Source of the DNA: Bacteroidales bacterium
GTDB taxonomy: Bacteria; Bacteroidota; Bacteroidia; Bacteroidales; Lentimicrobiaceae
NCBI GenBank assembly: GCA_022837485.1
Contig: JALHHH010000046.1
Coordinates: 1-26,957, forward strand
Direction of reading: 5' to 3'
Length of the DNA stretch: 26,957 nucleotides
The notes under the pieces are model-generated. The model worked only from the letters and a program-made list of their open reading frames with translations, did no database searches and was not told the DNA's origin. Each line of letters starts with the position of its first letter. The first letter of the stretch is position 1. Shown one piece after another: positions 15,368 through 23,409 of the stretch. A program made the position numbers and the translations under genes.

Positions 15368-16180
15368 ATGAAACCAAACTTTGCATTCGCTATCTTACTG
15401 TTTCTGATCTGCAACTCCGCAATCGCACAGGACCTGATTGTAAAAAAGAACAACGATTTAATTAAGTGTAAAATCCGGGAAATCGGGCTGGATGAGGTTA
15501 AGTATAACCTTCCCGAATATCCGGCCGATGTTCTGTTCTCAGCAGACAAGGATGATATAGCAAAGATCGTATTTGAAAGCGGACAGGAGATGGAGTTTAA
15601 AACGGCCATGACAGATCCTGAGCGCTACAGCGATAACCGGAAAAACGTCCTGAAAATTGAATTCCTTTCACCACTCACGGGAAATACCACCTTTGCCTGG
15701 GAAAAAAGTCTGCGTCCGGCCCGAAGCATAGAATCTACCATAGGCATCATAGGGCTGGGCATCGACAACGATGACCGTAATGCCGGAGGCGTTTTTGCAA
15801 AATTTGGTTACAAGTTTATCAAAGATCCCGATTTCTACTTAAGGGGAATGCGGTATGCACATATATTAAAAGGAAGCTACATAAAACCCGAAATAGCCTT
15901 CTCTACTTTCCGCTACGACCGGTATGCGTGGAGGGACTACTACAATAATGTATCGGCAGAAAAGGAAAGAACCGGCGTAGTTTCCGGCACCGTTCAGCTG
16001 GTGCTTGGCAAACAGTGGATTATCGACAACGTTTTTGCAGTGGATATATACGCAGGAACAGGATACGGTTTCTCCACCGGTGACGACTATACCACATATC
16101 AGTATGGTTATTCCGTCATGGATGAAAGTTTTCCGCTCGCGTTTTCAACGGGTTTCAAGATCGGATACCTTTTTAAATAA
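15368..16180 (+). CDS. Exported, probably outer-membrane, Bacteroidota protein of unknown function
   Basis: A 270-residue protein with a signal peptide (MKPNFAFAILLFLICNSAIA). The mature N-terminus, DLIVKKNNDLIKCKIREIGL followed by DEVKYNL and DIAKIVFESGQ, is a short beta-rich unit common at the start of exported Bacteroidota proteins. The remaining part (from about residue 90) alternates hydrophobic and polar residues with Gly/Tyr-rich strands and ends in the aromatic-containing GYLFK, suggesting a small outer-membrane barrel. I cannot name a function. It stands alone: tRNA on the other strand upstream and more than 800 bases of non-coding DNA downstream. Confidence 0.7.
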   Translation: MKPNFAFAILLFLICNSAIAQDLIVKKNNDLIKCKIREIGLDEVKYNLPEYPADVLFSADKDDIAKIVFESGQEMEFKTAMTDPERYSDNRKNVLKIEFLSPLTGNTTFAWEKSLRPARSIESTIGIIGLGIDNDDRNAGGVFAKFGYKFIKDPDFYLRGMRYAHILKGSYIKPEIAFSTFRYDRYAWRDYYNNVSAEKERTGVVSGTVQLVLGKQWIIDNVFAVDIYAGTGYGFSTGDDYTTYQYGYSVMDESFPLAFSTGFKIGYLFK

Positions 16181-16251
16181 TATATAACAATCGGCTCATC
16201 CCGGCTTAACAATAACAGGACTGTTGTATTACAGGATCGCCCGGTAATCGA

Positions 16252-16303
16252 CACCTTCCCGGTAGCAATCGGCACCAGGGTACGAAGGTGCGCCCTGGTG
16301 CTG
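16252..16303. repeat. Two crossing inverted repeats (pseudoknot-like)
   Basis: CACCTTC (16252-16258) is the complement of GAAGGTG (16284-16290). CGGCACCAGGG (16270-16280) pairs with CCCTGGTGCTG (16293-16303) with one wobble. The 5' arm of the second stem lies in the loop of the first and its 3' arm lies outside, so both together would form an H-type pseudoknot; otherwise they are alternative structures. Strand of action is unknown. Confidence 0.5.
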
Positions 16304-16433
16304 AATCTATAGCAAATAATAAGATAGTTCCGGATTACTTCTGAGCCGGAAGGTTTTCACAGGATTAAATGGTCTTCCATAGAACACTCTCCCGAAGCCC
16401 CTGTCTATAAAAAATTAATTATCTTTTTTCGGC

Positions 16434-16482
16434 AAATCCCAGCCCCCTTTCATGCCATTGAAATGGGATTTTATTTTTAATT
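16434..16482 (+). terminator. Intrinsic terminator in the intergenic region
   Basis: AAATCCCA (16434-16441) pairs perfectly with TGGGATTT (16464-16471), and inside it TTTCA (16448-16452) pairs with TGAAA (16459-16463). The hairpin is followed by TATTTTTAATT. It lies about 250 bases after the nearest + strand stop codon, which is far for the 15368-16180 gene and may mark the end of an unannotated RNA. Confidence 0.6.
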
Positions 16483-16774
16483 ATCAGCATCCCTAATTAT
16501 ATACACCTTAATATAAGCCTCGCATGAAGACTTTTTTTCAGGAAGACAAACCTTAAATGGTACAGAAGGCCAAGACCGGAAGTCCGGAACAAAGGCTGAG
16601 TGCATAAAACCATAAGAAAACGGGAGCCTCGCTACGTGTTCAGCTTTTATTCATATGTACGTATAAATATTGCTAACTATTGAAAGCCAGCTAAGTACAA
16701 CCCACAGTTACCCTTAACCTTGTTTAGATTAATTACAAACTACAGGTTTTCAATAATTTGTTTTGCAAATTTTA

Positions 16775-16804
16775 TTGGAATTAATTTAATGTCCCCTATA
16801 TTCG
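16775..16804 (+). promoter_or_regulatory. Promoter of the act operon leader
   Basis: TTG at 16775-16777 (in TATTGG) and TATATTCG at 16797-16804 are separated by 19 bases and fit the Bacteroidota pattern with one mismatch in the -7 box. Transcription would start near 16810, giving actA a leader of about 200 bases. It is the best promoter candidate for the respiratory operon. Confidence 0.55.
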
Positions 16805-16847
16805 TAAAACGATTTTTACCGGAGTCCGTACGATAAACAGTTAAAGT

Positions 16848-17003
16848 ATGAAGAAATTCTACGCTGTAGGCTATCGCAGGGTTGATGATGATTACATGTC
16901 AGCTTCTTCGGGAAGAGCAAAAGGTATTGCAGGCTGGAGCCCCAATGGTTCCAGCTTTTTTATTGCTCCGTTCCAACTAATACAGAAACATTTTACAGCC
17001 TGA
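16848..17003 (+). CDS. Putative 51-residue leader peptide upstream of actA
   Basis: A short ORF, ATG at 16848 and TGA at 17001-17003, ending 4 bases before the actA start. The peptide begins MKKFYAVGYRRVDDDYMSAS and ends IQKHFTA; it has no signal peptide and matches nothing I know. An intrinsic terminator hairpin lies inside its second half (codons 29-38). There is no obvious ribosome-binding site, which is not unusual in Bacteroidota. It may be a true leader peptide that controls termination, or an accidental frame in an RNA leader. Confidence 0.35.
   Translation: MKKFYAVGYRRVDDDYMSASSGRAKGIAGWSPNGSSFFIAPFQLIQKHFTA
16933..16962 (+). terminator. Intrinsic terminator (attenuator) inside the actA leader
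   Basis: GCTGGAGCC (16933-16941) pairs with GGTTCCAGC (16947-16955) over 9 positions with one G-T wobble, closing a 5-base loop, and six T follow at once (16956-16961). This is the strongest + strand terminator in the window, yet it stands between the promoter and actA, about 45 bases before the start codon. Confidence 0.75.
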
Positions 17004-17007
17004 TAAT

Positions 17008-18450
17008 ATGAAGCACACAATCAGAAAAAAGGGGGTAATCCCGGGGATAATGCTGCTTTCGGTCCTGTTGTTTTTACTGATACCGGAGTCGTTGCAGGCT
17101 CAGGATGGCAGGCAATTGTTTGAAAAGCATTGCACCGTTTGTCATAAAATCGGCGAGGGTAAACTTGTGGGGCCCGATCTCAAGGACATTACGCAGAGGC
17201 GGGAGCGCGACTGGCTGGTGCGCTTTATCCGGAATTCGAAAGAGATGATTGATGCCGGCGATCCCCTTGCAGTGCAGGTTTTTGAAGAAAACAACAAGGT
17301 GCCTATGCAGGCATTCGAAAATCTTTCGGGAGAAGAGATCAACAGCATCATCGATTATATTGAGAAGTGGGAACCGGCTAAGCCTGTGGAATTTCAGGTT
17401 GATGTTACAAAACGGGATGGGTTCACCGAAAAAGAGATTATGCGGGGCGAACGTATGTTCTACGGACTGATTCCGCTTGAAAACGGAGGAACAACGGCCT
17501 GCAACTCCTGCCACGTCACTCAGAAAACCGATACCTTAAACTGGAATCCCTCCGCACATGAGCTTGCAAAATCGTTTATGGAAGAAGACGGGATGGATCT
17601 GTATGCCTCCCTTGCCGATCCTCAGTCGGCAGCCATGCAGAAAGCCCATGGAGAATACAAGCTGAGCGGAGAAGAGATGTATTACATCGCCGCCTACCTT
17701 TCGAATCTGCGTGAGGACACACCCAAGCCGTTCAAGACTTTCCCGACCCGATTTTTACTGTTTGTGGTTTTTGCCATACTGATGACCCTGGCGATCGTAG
17801 ATCTTATATTCACACGGATCATTAAGTACCGGTTTATTCACGGAATCATCCTCCTGACCGGCATCGCCATTCACTTCAACCTGGCAGTCACCGAAGCACA
17901 GAGCCTGAGCCGTACCAAAGATTACGCTCCGGATCAGCCCATCAAGTTTTCGCACAAAATTCATGCGGGCGACAACCAGACCGACTGCAGGTATTGTCAT
18001 ACGGTAGCCGACTACAGCAAATCGGCCGGTTTTCCATCGAACGATGTGTGCCTCAACTGCCACATTGTGGTAAGGGAAGGCCGGAATTCAGGAAAATTTG
18101 AAATCAACAAAATTTTCAGGGCCGAGAAATCGGGAAAACCCATTGAATGGATACGCATTCACAATATGCAGGAACACGTATTTTTCAGCCATGCTCAGCA
18201 TGTAAACGCAGGAAAAATAGAATGCGAAACCTGCCATGGTCCCGTTGCAGAGATGGATATCATGAAGCAGTTCTCCGACCTCTCGATGGGATGGTGCATC
18301 AATTGCCACCGCGACACCAAAGTCAATTTCAAGGACAACAATTACTACTCCACCTACATGAAACTGCACGACGATCTGAAATCGGGAAGAATAGATTCGG
18401 TGACCGTCGAGCAGATCGGTGGTCTGGATTGCATGAAATGTCATTATTAG
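17008..18450 (+). CDS. actA: ActA, multihaem cytochrome c subunit of alternative complex III, with N-terminal cytochrome domains
   Basis: A 480-residue protein with a signal peptide (hydrophobic core to QA at about 31). Seven CXXCH haem c sites are seen: C42, C165, C327, C348, C406, C430 and C475, the last ending the protein as CMKCHY. The first two belong to N-terminal cytochrome c domains (residues about 32-115 and 145-235). Two membrane helices follow (about 249-268 and 276-295), then the five-haem part that matches classical ActA. ActA sits on the periplasmic face of alternative complex III and passes electrons from the ActB iron-sulfur clusters to the oxidase or a soluble carrier. As I recall, characterised ActA is described as a pentahaem protein, so the N-terminal part may be an added carrier domain. 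actB begins 52 bases later. Confidence 0.93.
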   Translation: MKHTIRKKGVIPGIMLLSVLLFLLIPESLQAQDGRQLFEKHCTVCHKIGEGKLVGPDLKDITQRRERDWLVRFIRNSKEMIDAGDPLAVQVFEENNKVPMQAFENLSGEEINSIIDYIEKWEPAKPVEFQVDVTKRDGFTEKEIMRGERMFYGLIPLENGGTTACNSCHVTQKTDTLNWNPSAHELAKSFMEEDGMDLYASLADPQSAAMQKAHGEYKLSGEEMYYIAAYLSNLREDTPKPFKTFPTRFLLFVVFAILMTLAIVDLIFTRIIKYRFIHGIILLTGIAIHFNLAVTEAQSLSRTKDYAPDQPIKFSHKIHAGDNQTDCRYCHTVADYSKSAGFPSNDVCLNCHIVVREGRNSGKFEINKIFRAEKSGKPIEWIRIHNMQEHVFFSHAQHVNAGKIECETCHGPVAEMDIMKQFSDLSMGWCINCHRDTKVNFKDNNYYSTYMKLHDDLKSGRIDSVTVEQIGGLDCMKCHY

Positions 18451-18502
18451 TCGTTGATGCCGGACAAACTAAGCGTATTAACAAACAAACAATTGCGGCT
18501 AA

Positions 18503-21454
18503 ATGGAAAAGAAATACTGGAAAAGCACAGAAGAGCTGAATAACCGGAACGACAGCAACCGTAAGGCTGATGAGATCCCTGACGGCAAGAGCCTGTTGGA
18601 TCTTATCGACCAGGAGATAACCGGCAAACCCTCTTCACGGCGGAATTTTCTGAAATTTTGCGGATTCAGTTTTGCCACAGCAGCCATCGCGAGCAGCTGC
18701 GAGAATCCGGTTAAGAAGGCTATCCCCTACCTCAACAAGCCCGAAGAGGTAATTCCCGGAATGGCCAGTAATTATGCTTCAACCTATTTTGACGGCGCCG
18801 AATACAGCAGCATTGTTGTAAAGGTAAGAGATGGAAGGCCGATCAAAATTGAAGGCAATACACTCTCCCCCCTTACCACCGGCGGCAGCACCGCCCGGGT
18901 GCAGGCATCGGTTCTGGGTTTGTACGACGGACACGCACGCCTGAAACACCCTTCAAAAAAAGGATACGGCATCGACTGGAAAATTCTGGATCAGGAAGTT
19001 TCGGATAAACTGGAAGGTCTGAAGAATGCAGGCGAGACTCTTGTGCTCCTCACTTCTCCGGTTATCGGACCATCCACGAGGCGCCTGATATCCGAATTTA
19101 TTGCCGCCTATCCGGGAAGCAGACACATTGTATATGAACCGGTTTCCTACAGCGGAATGCTTGAAGCCAACCTGGAGTCGTTCGGACAGCAGGCAATACC
19201 CAATTACCATTTCGACAAAGCCGGAACCGTAGTTTCGGTGGGAGCGGACTTTCTTGGTACCTGGCTGTCGCCGGAAACCTTTACGGCAGCATATGCCAGC
19301 CGGCGCGATCTTACCGGTGGCGAAAAATCCATTTCGTGGCATCTGCAATACGAAGCCGGGCTTAGCATTACCGGCAGCCGGGCCGACAAAAGAGTAAGAA
19401 TCCGCCCATCCGGATACTCTGCCCTGCTTACTGCACTGTACAATGAACTGGCAATCAGATCGGGAGCTCCTTCCCTTCCGGCTGTTACGGCACATGAATC
19501 GGTTACCGAAACAGCCGGGCGCCTTTGGGAGAGCAGGGGTACATCCATCGTTGTATGCGGATCCAACAACAAGGACGAACAGATCCTTGTAAATGCGATC
19601 AATCATTTGCTTGGTAATATCGGCCAGACCATCACCTTTGGGGATGCGATACTGACGAAACAGGCCGTTGACCGTGAAATGGAAGAGCTTGCCGCGATGC
19701 TGGAGGAAGAAAAAGCCGGCGGACTAATCCTGTGGGGAGTGAACCCCGTTTACGATTACTATCGTCCGGAAGTCTTCACCAAAGGGCTTGAAAAGCTGAA
19801 GATGTCGGTAATCCTGAATCACGCACAGGACGAGACCTACAGATTTACAGAATATTCGGTACCCGGTCACCATTACCTGGAATCCTGGGGCGATGCAGAA
19901 CCCTGCCGGGGATCGTACAGTCTGGCACAGCCTGTAATCAGGCCCCTGTTTGATACGCGCGCGCCACAGGAAAGCCTGCTGAAATGGATGGGCAGGGAGA
20001 CTACGTGGTACGACTACCTCCGCGAGTATTGGGCATCCGAAATAATCGGGAGCAGCGATGATACATGGAATAAGGTTCTGCGCGAAGGCGTTTATCAAAA
20101 GGAACAAGATTCTGCTGCACCATCCTTTAATGCAGCTGCATTAACTTCATTAGCTGGACGGGTTAAAGGAGCCGACAGAGGCGAAGGAATAGAATTGGTG
20201 ATGTATCAGAACATCGCCATGGGGCAGGGTCATCATGCCAACAACCCCTGGCTGATGGAGCTTCCGGACCCCGTTTCGAAAGTATGCTGGGACAATTTTG
20301 CCGCTGTTTCGCCTAAAACAGCCTCGGAGCTGGGATTATCGAAGGGAAAGATGGTATCGGTAAACGGTCTTGAAATTCCGGTTCTGATACAGCCCGGGCA
20401 GGCCGACGGCACCCTGTCGGTTGCGCTGGGGTACGGTCATAGCGGTTTCGGAAAAGTGGCCGACGGGGTTGGTGTGAATGTCTTCCCACTGGCCGTTTAT
20501 AAAGATGGAACCAGAAAATTCTCATTGCCGGACGCAAAAGTCTCAGCACTTGCCAGGACGTATGAACTTGCATCCACACAGATGCATCACAGCATGGAAG
20601 GACGTCCCATAGTCAGGGAGACCACGCTGAATTCGTACCTCGAAAAACCCGATTCGGGCAATGAGATGCACGAAGAATTTGAAAAGAAACACGTAACTCT
20701 TTATAAGGAAGTTGAATTCAAGGGGCATCACTGGGGAATGGCCGTTGACCTGAATAAATGTACCGGCTGCAGCACCTGTGTGATAGCCTGTCAGGCCGAA
20801 AACAACATTCCGGTTGTGGGCAAGGAAGAGGTGATGAAATACAGAATCATGCAATGGATGCGTATCGATCGTTATTACAGTGGCGATGAGGGCAATCCTG
20901 GCGTGGTATTTCAGCCGGTAATGTGTCAGCACTGCGATAATGCACCCTGCGAGAACGTATGTCCGGTATCGGCAACCAATCACAGCAGTGAAGGGCTGAA
21001 TCAGATGTCGTACAACCGCTGTGTAGGCACCAAATACTGTATCAATAACTGTCCGTATAAAGTAAGACGTTTCAACTGGTTCCGCTACGTCACCAACGAA
21101 AAGTTCGACTACAACATGAATTCCGATCTCGGGCGCATGGTGCTGAATCCGGATGTTACGGTGCGTGAACGCGGAGTTGTAGAAAAATGTTCGTTCTGCA
21201 TTCAGCGCATCCAGGAGAAAAAATTGCTGGCAAAAAACGAAAATCGTCCGTTGCGCGACGGCGAGATCAAACCGGCCTGCATGCAGGCATGTCCGGCAGG
21301 AGCTATAGTATTTGGTGATCTTAACGATCCGGAAAGTACGATATCGAAATATTTTGCCGATCCCAGGAATTATCATCTGCTGGAGGAGCTTCACACCCTG
21401 CCCTCGGTAGGATATCTGACACTAGTACGCAATCGGGAAGAAGAACAGGCATAA
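18503..21454 (+). CDS. actB: ActB, molybdopterin-oxidoreductase-like and iron-sulfur subunit of alternative complex III
   Basis: A 983-residue protein. It begins with the extended Tat region typical of this family (YWKSTEELNNR, then SRRNFLKFCGFSFATAAIAS at about 49-68), ending in a Cys (SSC) that could be lipidated. The middle 650 residues resemble molybdopterin oxidoreductases, although ActB is known to lack the cofactor. The C-terminal ferredoxin-like part carries four cluster motifs: CTGCSTCVIAC at 753-763, CQHCDNAPCENVCP from about 808 (after a first Cys pattern), CVGTKYCINNCP, and CSFC with CMQACP near the end. In family members these hold three 4Fe-4S and one 3Fe-4S cluster. The protein receives electrons from menaquinol oxidised at ActC and hands them to ActA. 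Confidence 0.96.
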   Translation: MEKKYWKSTEELNNRNDSNRKADEIPDGKSLLDLIDQEITGKPSSRRNFLKFCGFSFATAAIASSCENPVKKAIPYLNKPEEVIPGMASNYASTYFDGAEYSSIVVKVRDGRPIKIEGNTLSPLTTGGSTARVQASVLGLYDGHARLKHPSKKGYGIDWKILDQEVSDKLEGLKNAGETLVLLTSPVIGPSTRRLISEFIAAYPGSRHIVYEPVSYSGMLEANLESFGQQAIPNYHFDKAGTVVSVGADFLGTWLSPETFTAAYASRRDLTGGEKSISWHLQYEAGLSITGSRADKRVRIRPSGYSALLTALYNELAIRSGAPSLPAVTAHESVTETAGRLWESRGTSIVVCGSNNKDEQILVNAINHLLGNIGQTITFGDAILTKQAVDREMEELAAMLEEEKAGGLILWGVNPVYDYYRPEVFTKGLEKLKMSVILNHAQDETYRFTEYSVPGHHYLESWGDAEPCRGSYSLAQPVIRPLFDTRAPQESLLKWMGRETTWYDYLREYWASEIIGSSDDTWNKVLREGVYQKEQDSAAPSFNAAALTSLAGRVKGADRGEGIELVMYQNIAMGQGHHANNPWLMELPDPVSKVCWDNFAAVSPKTASELGLSKGKMVSVNGLEIPVLIQPGQADGTLSVALGYGHSGFGKVADGVGVNVFPLAVYKDGTRKFSLPDAKVSALARTYELASTQMHHSMEGRPIVRETTLNSYLEKPDSGNEMHEEFEKKHVTLYKEVEFKGHHWGMAVDLNKCTGCSTCVIACQAENNIPVVGKEEVMKYRIMQWMRIDRYYSGDEGNPGVVFQPVMCQHCDNAPCENVCPVSATNHSSEGLNQMSYNRCVGTKYCINNCPYKVRRFNWFRYVTNEKFDYNMNSDLGRMVLNPDVTVRERGVVEKCSFCIQRIQEKKLLAKNENRPLRDGEIKPACMQACPAGAIVFGDLNDPESTISKYFADPRNYHLLEELHTLPSVGYLTLVRNREEEQA

Positions 21455-21496
21455 GCAACACATTGAGAAACAGAACACATAATAACACTGTAAATT

Positions 21497-22885
21497 ATGT
21501 ATAAAACAGAAGTCAGAGGTCCGTTGATTCTGGGCGACAAAAACTACCGCCAGATCAGCAGCGATATCATCGCCCCTATCGACCGGCCTGCACCCTTATG
21601 GTGGAAAGCCGTATTCGGGCTGGGCATACTGGCAACCCTGTTCGGGCTGTTTGCCATGTACCAGACCGTTGCGAAGGGTATAGGCACCTGGGGGGTCAAC
21701 AATTCAGTAGGTTGGGGATGGGAAATCATCAACTTTGTTTGGTGGATCGGTATCGGTCATGCCGGCACGGCTTTTTCCATCTTCCTGCTGATACTGAGGC
21801 AGAAATGGAGAACTTCCATTAATCGTGCAGCAGAAGCGATGACGGTGGTGGCCGTAGGTGCTGCAGCCATCTTCCCGGCTCTGCATATGGGACGCGTGTG
21901 GCTGGCTTTTTACATATTCCCCTATCCCAACTCACGCGGACCGTTATGGGTGAATTTTAATTCACCCCTTTTCTGGGACTTTATCGCCATCTCGGCATAC
22001 CTGCTGATATCGGCTTCATTCTGGTATTACGGAATGGTTCCCGACTTTGCCACGATACGCGACAAGGCTACATCCAAAATCAAGAAAGCCGTTTACGGAT
22101 TCTTTGCATTCGGCTGGACGGGTTCCACTTCCGAGTGGCTGCGCTATGAAGCTCTGAGTTATGTACTCGGTGGCATTGCCGCGGTGCTGGTAGTTTCGGT
22201 GCACTCCATCGTTTCCACCGACTTTGCCGTATCGGTGATACCCGGATGGCATACCACCGTTTTCCCGCCTTACTTTGTGGTTGGCGCGATATTCTCGGGT
22301 TTTGCCATGGTAATGACCCTGATGATTATCATACGCAAGATGTACAAATTTCAGGATTATGTAACGAATTCTCACCTCGACGCCATTGCCAGGATCTTGA
22401 TTTTCATCTCTCTGATAATGGGAACGGCCTATGCCACCGAAATTTTCGTTGCGTGGTATTCTGGCAGTCAGTATGAAATGTTCACGTTCTTCAAAAACCG
22501 GATTACGGGCGATTATACTTTCCAGTTTTGGGCCATGGTAGTGTGCAATGCCATCATTCCCCAGCTGTTCTGGTTTAAAAAGATACGGCAAAACCTGACC
22601 ATCGCCTTTATCATCTCCCTGCTAATCAACCTTGGAATGTGGTATGAGCGTTTCAACATCCTCATCACCTCTCTTTCGAAGGACTACCTGCCGTCGAGCT
22701 GGGTTACCTATCATCCCACCTGGGTTGAAGTCGGAGTGTATATCGGCACTCTTGGAATCTTTATTACCGGTGTGCTTCTGTTCTTCAAGTTCATACCTAT
22801 GATCGCCATCAGCGAAGTGAAGAGCATCCTGAAAGTTACCAGTATCAAGAAGAACGAATCAAAAATTTCAAGCCATGGACAATAA
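21497..22885 (+). CDS. actC: ActC, NrfD/PsrC-like quinol-oxidising membrane subunit of alternative complex III
   Basis: A 462-residue integral membrane protein with about ten helices, built like NrfD/PsrC. Family marks include GWGWEIINFVWWIGIGHAGT, AIFPALHMGRVWLAFYIFPY and the following NSRGPLWVNFNSPLFWD. In solved alternative complex III structures ActC carries the menaquinol site next to ActB and is proposed to conduct protons. The gene starts 42 bases after actB, and its last 11 bases overlap the start of actD in another frame, so translation of the two is probably coupled. Length is normal. Confidence 0.96.
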   Translation: MYKTEVRGPLILGDKNYRQISSDIIAPIDRPAPLWWKAVFGLGILATLFGLFAMYQTVAKGIGTWGVNNSVGWGWEIINFVWWIGIGHAGTAFSIFLLILRQKWRTSINRAAEAMTVVAVGAAAIFPALHMGRVWLAFYIFPYPNSRGPLWVNFNSPLFWDFIAISAYLLISASFWYYGMVPDFATIRDKATSKIKKAVYGFFAFGWTGSTSEWLRYEALSYVLGGIAAVLVVSVHSIVSTDFAVSVIPGWHTTVFPPYFVVGAIFSGFAMVMTLMIIIRKMYKFQDYVTNSHLDAIARILIFISLIMGTAYATEIFVAWYSGSQYEMFTFFKNRITGDYTFQFWAMVVCNAIIPQLFWFKKIRQNLTIAFIISLLINLGMWYERFNILITSLSKDYLPSSWVTYHPTWVEVGVYIGTLGIFITGVLLFFKFIPMIAISEVKSILKVTSIKKNESKISSHGQ

Positions 22886-23402
22886 GCATATCATAGGTGT
22901 TTTCGATGAAGAAGACGCCCTGATGGAGGCGGTGCACGAAGTAAAAGAAAAGGGTTTCCGGATCGGCGAAATCTACAGTCCGTATCCCCTGCACGAGGCC
23001 ATAGAAGCCATGGGAAAAACCTCCCGCTTTGCCTTTGTCGCTTTTCTCTATGGATTTGCCGGGGCTGCCGCAGTGCTTGCATTCATGTATTACACGGCCG
23101 TTATCGACTGGCCGGTAAATTACGGAGGCAAGCCCACCAATGCATTTCCGTCGTTCATTGTGGTCACCATTATAATCACCATTCTTACGGTAACAATTCT
23201 CAGTCTGCTTACCTTTTCGGTGCGGGCAAAGATATATCCCGGCAAGGCTTACATACTGCCCGATGCCCGTTCCACCGACGATAAGTTCGTCGTAATTTTT
23301 GACAAGTCGCTGCTCAACGGAAAGCAAACCGAGCTGGAGGACATTCTGAAGCAGAAGGGTGCGGTAGAAGTTTATGAAAAAGAGTTAAAACCTGAAAACT
23401 AA
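22875..23402 (+). CDS. actD: ActD, DUF3341 membrane subunit of alternative complex III
   Basis: A 175-residue protein of the DUF3341 family. A cytoplasmic N-terminal part (GVFDEEDALMEAVHEVKEKG then FRIGEIYSPYPLHEA) is followed by two membrane helices at about 55-75 and 95-118, and a C-terminal part with AYILPDARSTDDKFVVIFD. ActD is a structural subunit packed against ActC and ActF; no cofactor is known. Its start overlaps actC by 11 bases, and actE begins 7 bases after its stop. Confidence 0.93.
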   Translation: MDNKHIIGVFDEEDALMEAVHEVKEKGFRIGEIYSPYPLHEAIEAMGKTSRFAFVAFLYGFAGAAAVLAFMYYTAVIDWPVNYGGKPTNAFPSFIVVTIIITILTVTILSLLTFSVRAKIYPGKAYILPDARSTDDKFVVIFDKSLLNGKQTELEDILKQKGAVEVYEKELKPEN

Positions 23403-23409
23403 ACAGCAG

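Larger units (their letters stand above)
16181..16774. other. Hairpin-rich non-coding region upstream of the act operon
   Basis: Nearly 600 bases without a recognisable gene. In order it contains crossing inverted repeats at 16252-16303, a 6-bp inverted repeat TTCCGG/CCGGAA at 16328-16351 (12-base spacer), an intrinsic-terminator-like hairpin at 16434-16482, and a nested hairpin at 16557-16613 (ATGGT/ACCAT outside, GGCC/GGCT, then CCGG/CCGG). It could hold a small RNA or the long 3' end of the preceding transcript. Confidence 0.45.

Noticed and set aside
16501..16545. T-run at 16530-16537 as a further terminator.
   Set aside because: No stable stem precedes it; only a three-pair hairpin could form.
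16557..16613. Nested hairpin considered as part of an RNase P or signal-recognition-particle RNA.
   Set aside because: None of the conserved sequences of those RNAs was found nearby, and the stems are only 4-5 bp each.
20543..21394. Minus-strand frame of 283 codons.
   Set aside because: It is antisense to the iron-sulfur half of actB, whose Cys motifs are unmistakable. It is a shadow of strong codon bias.
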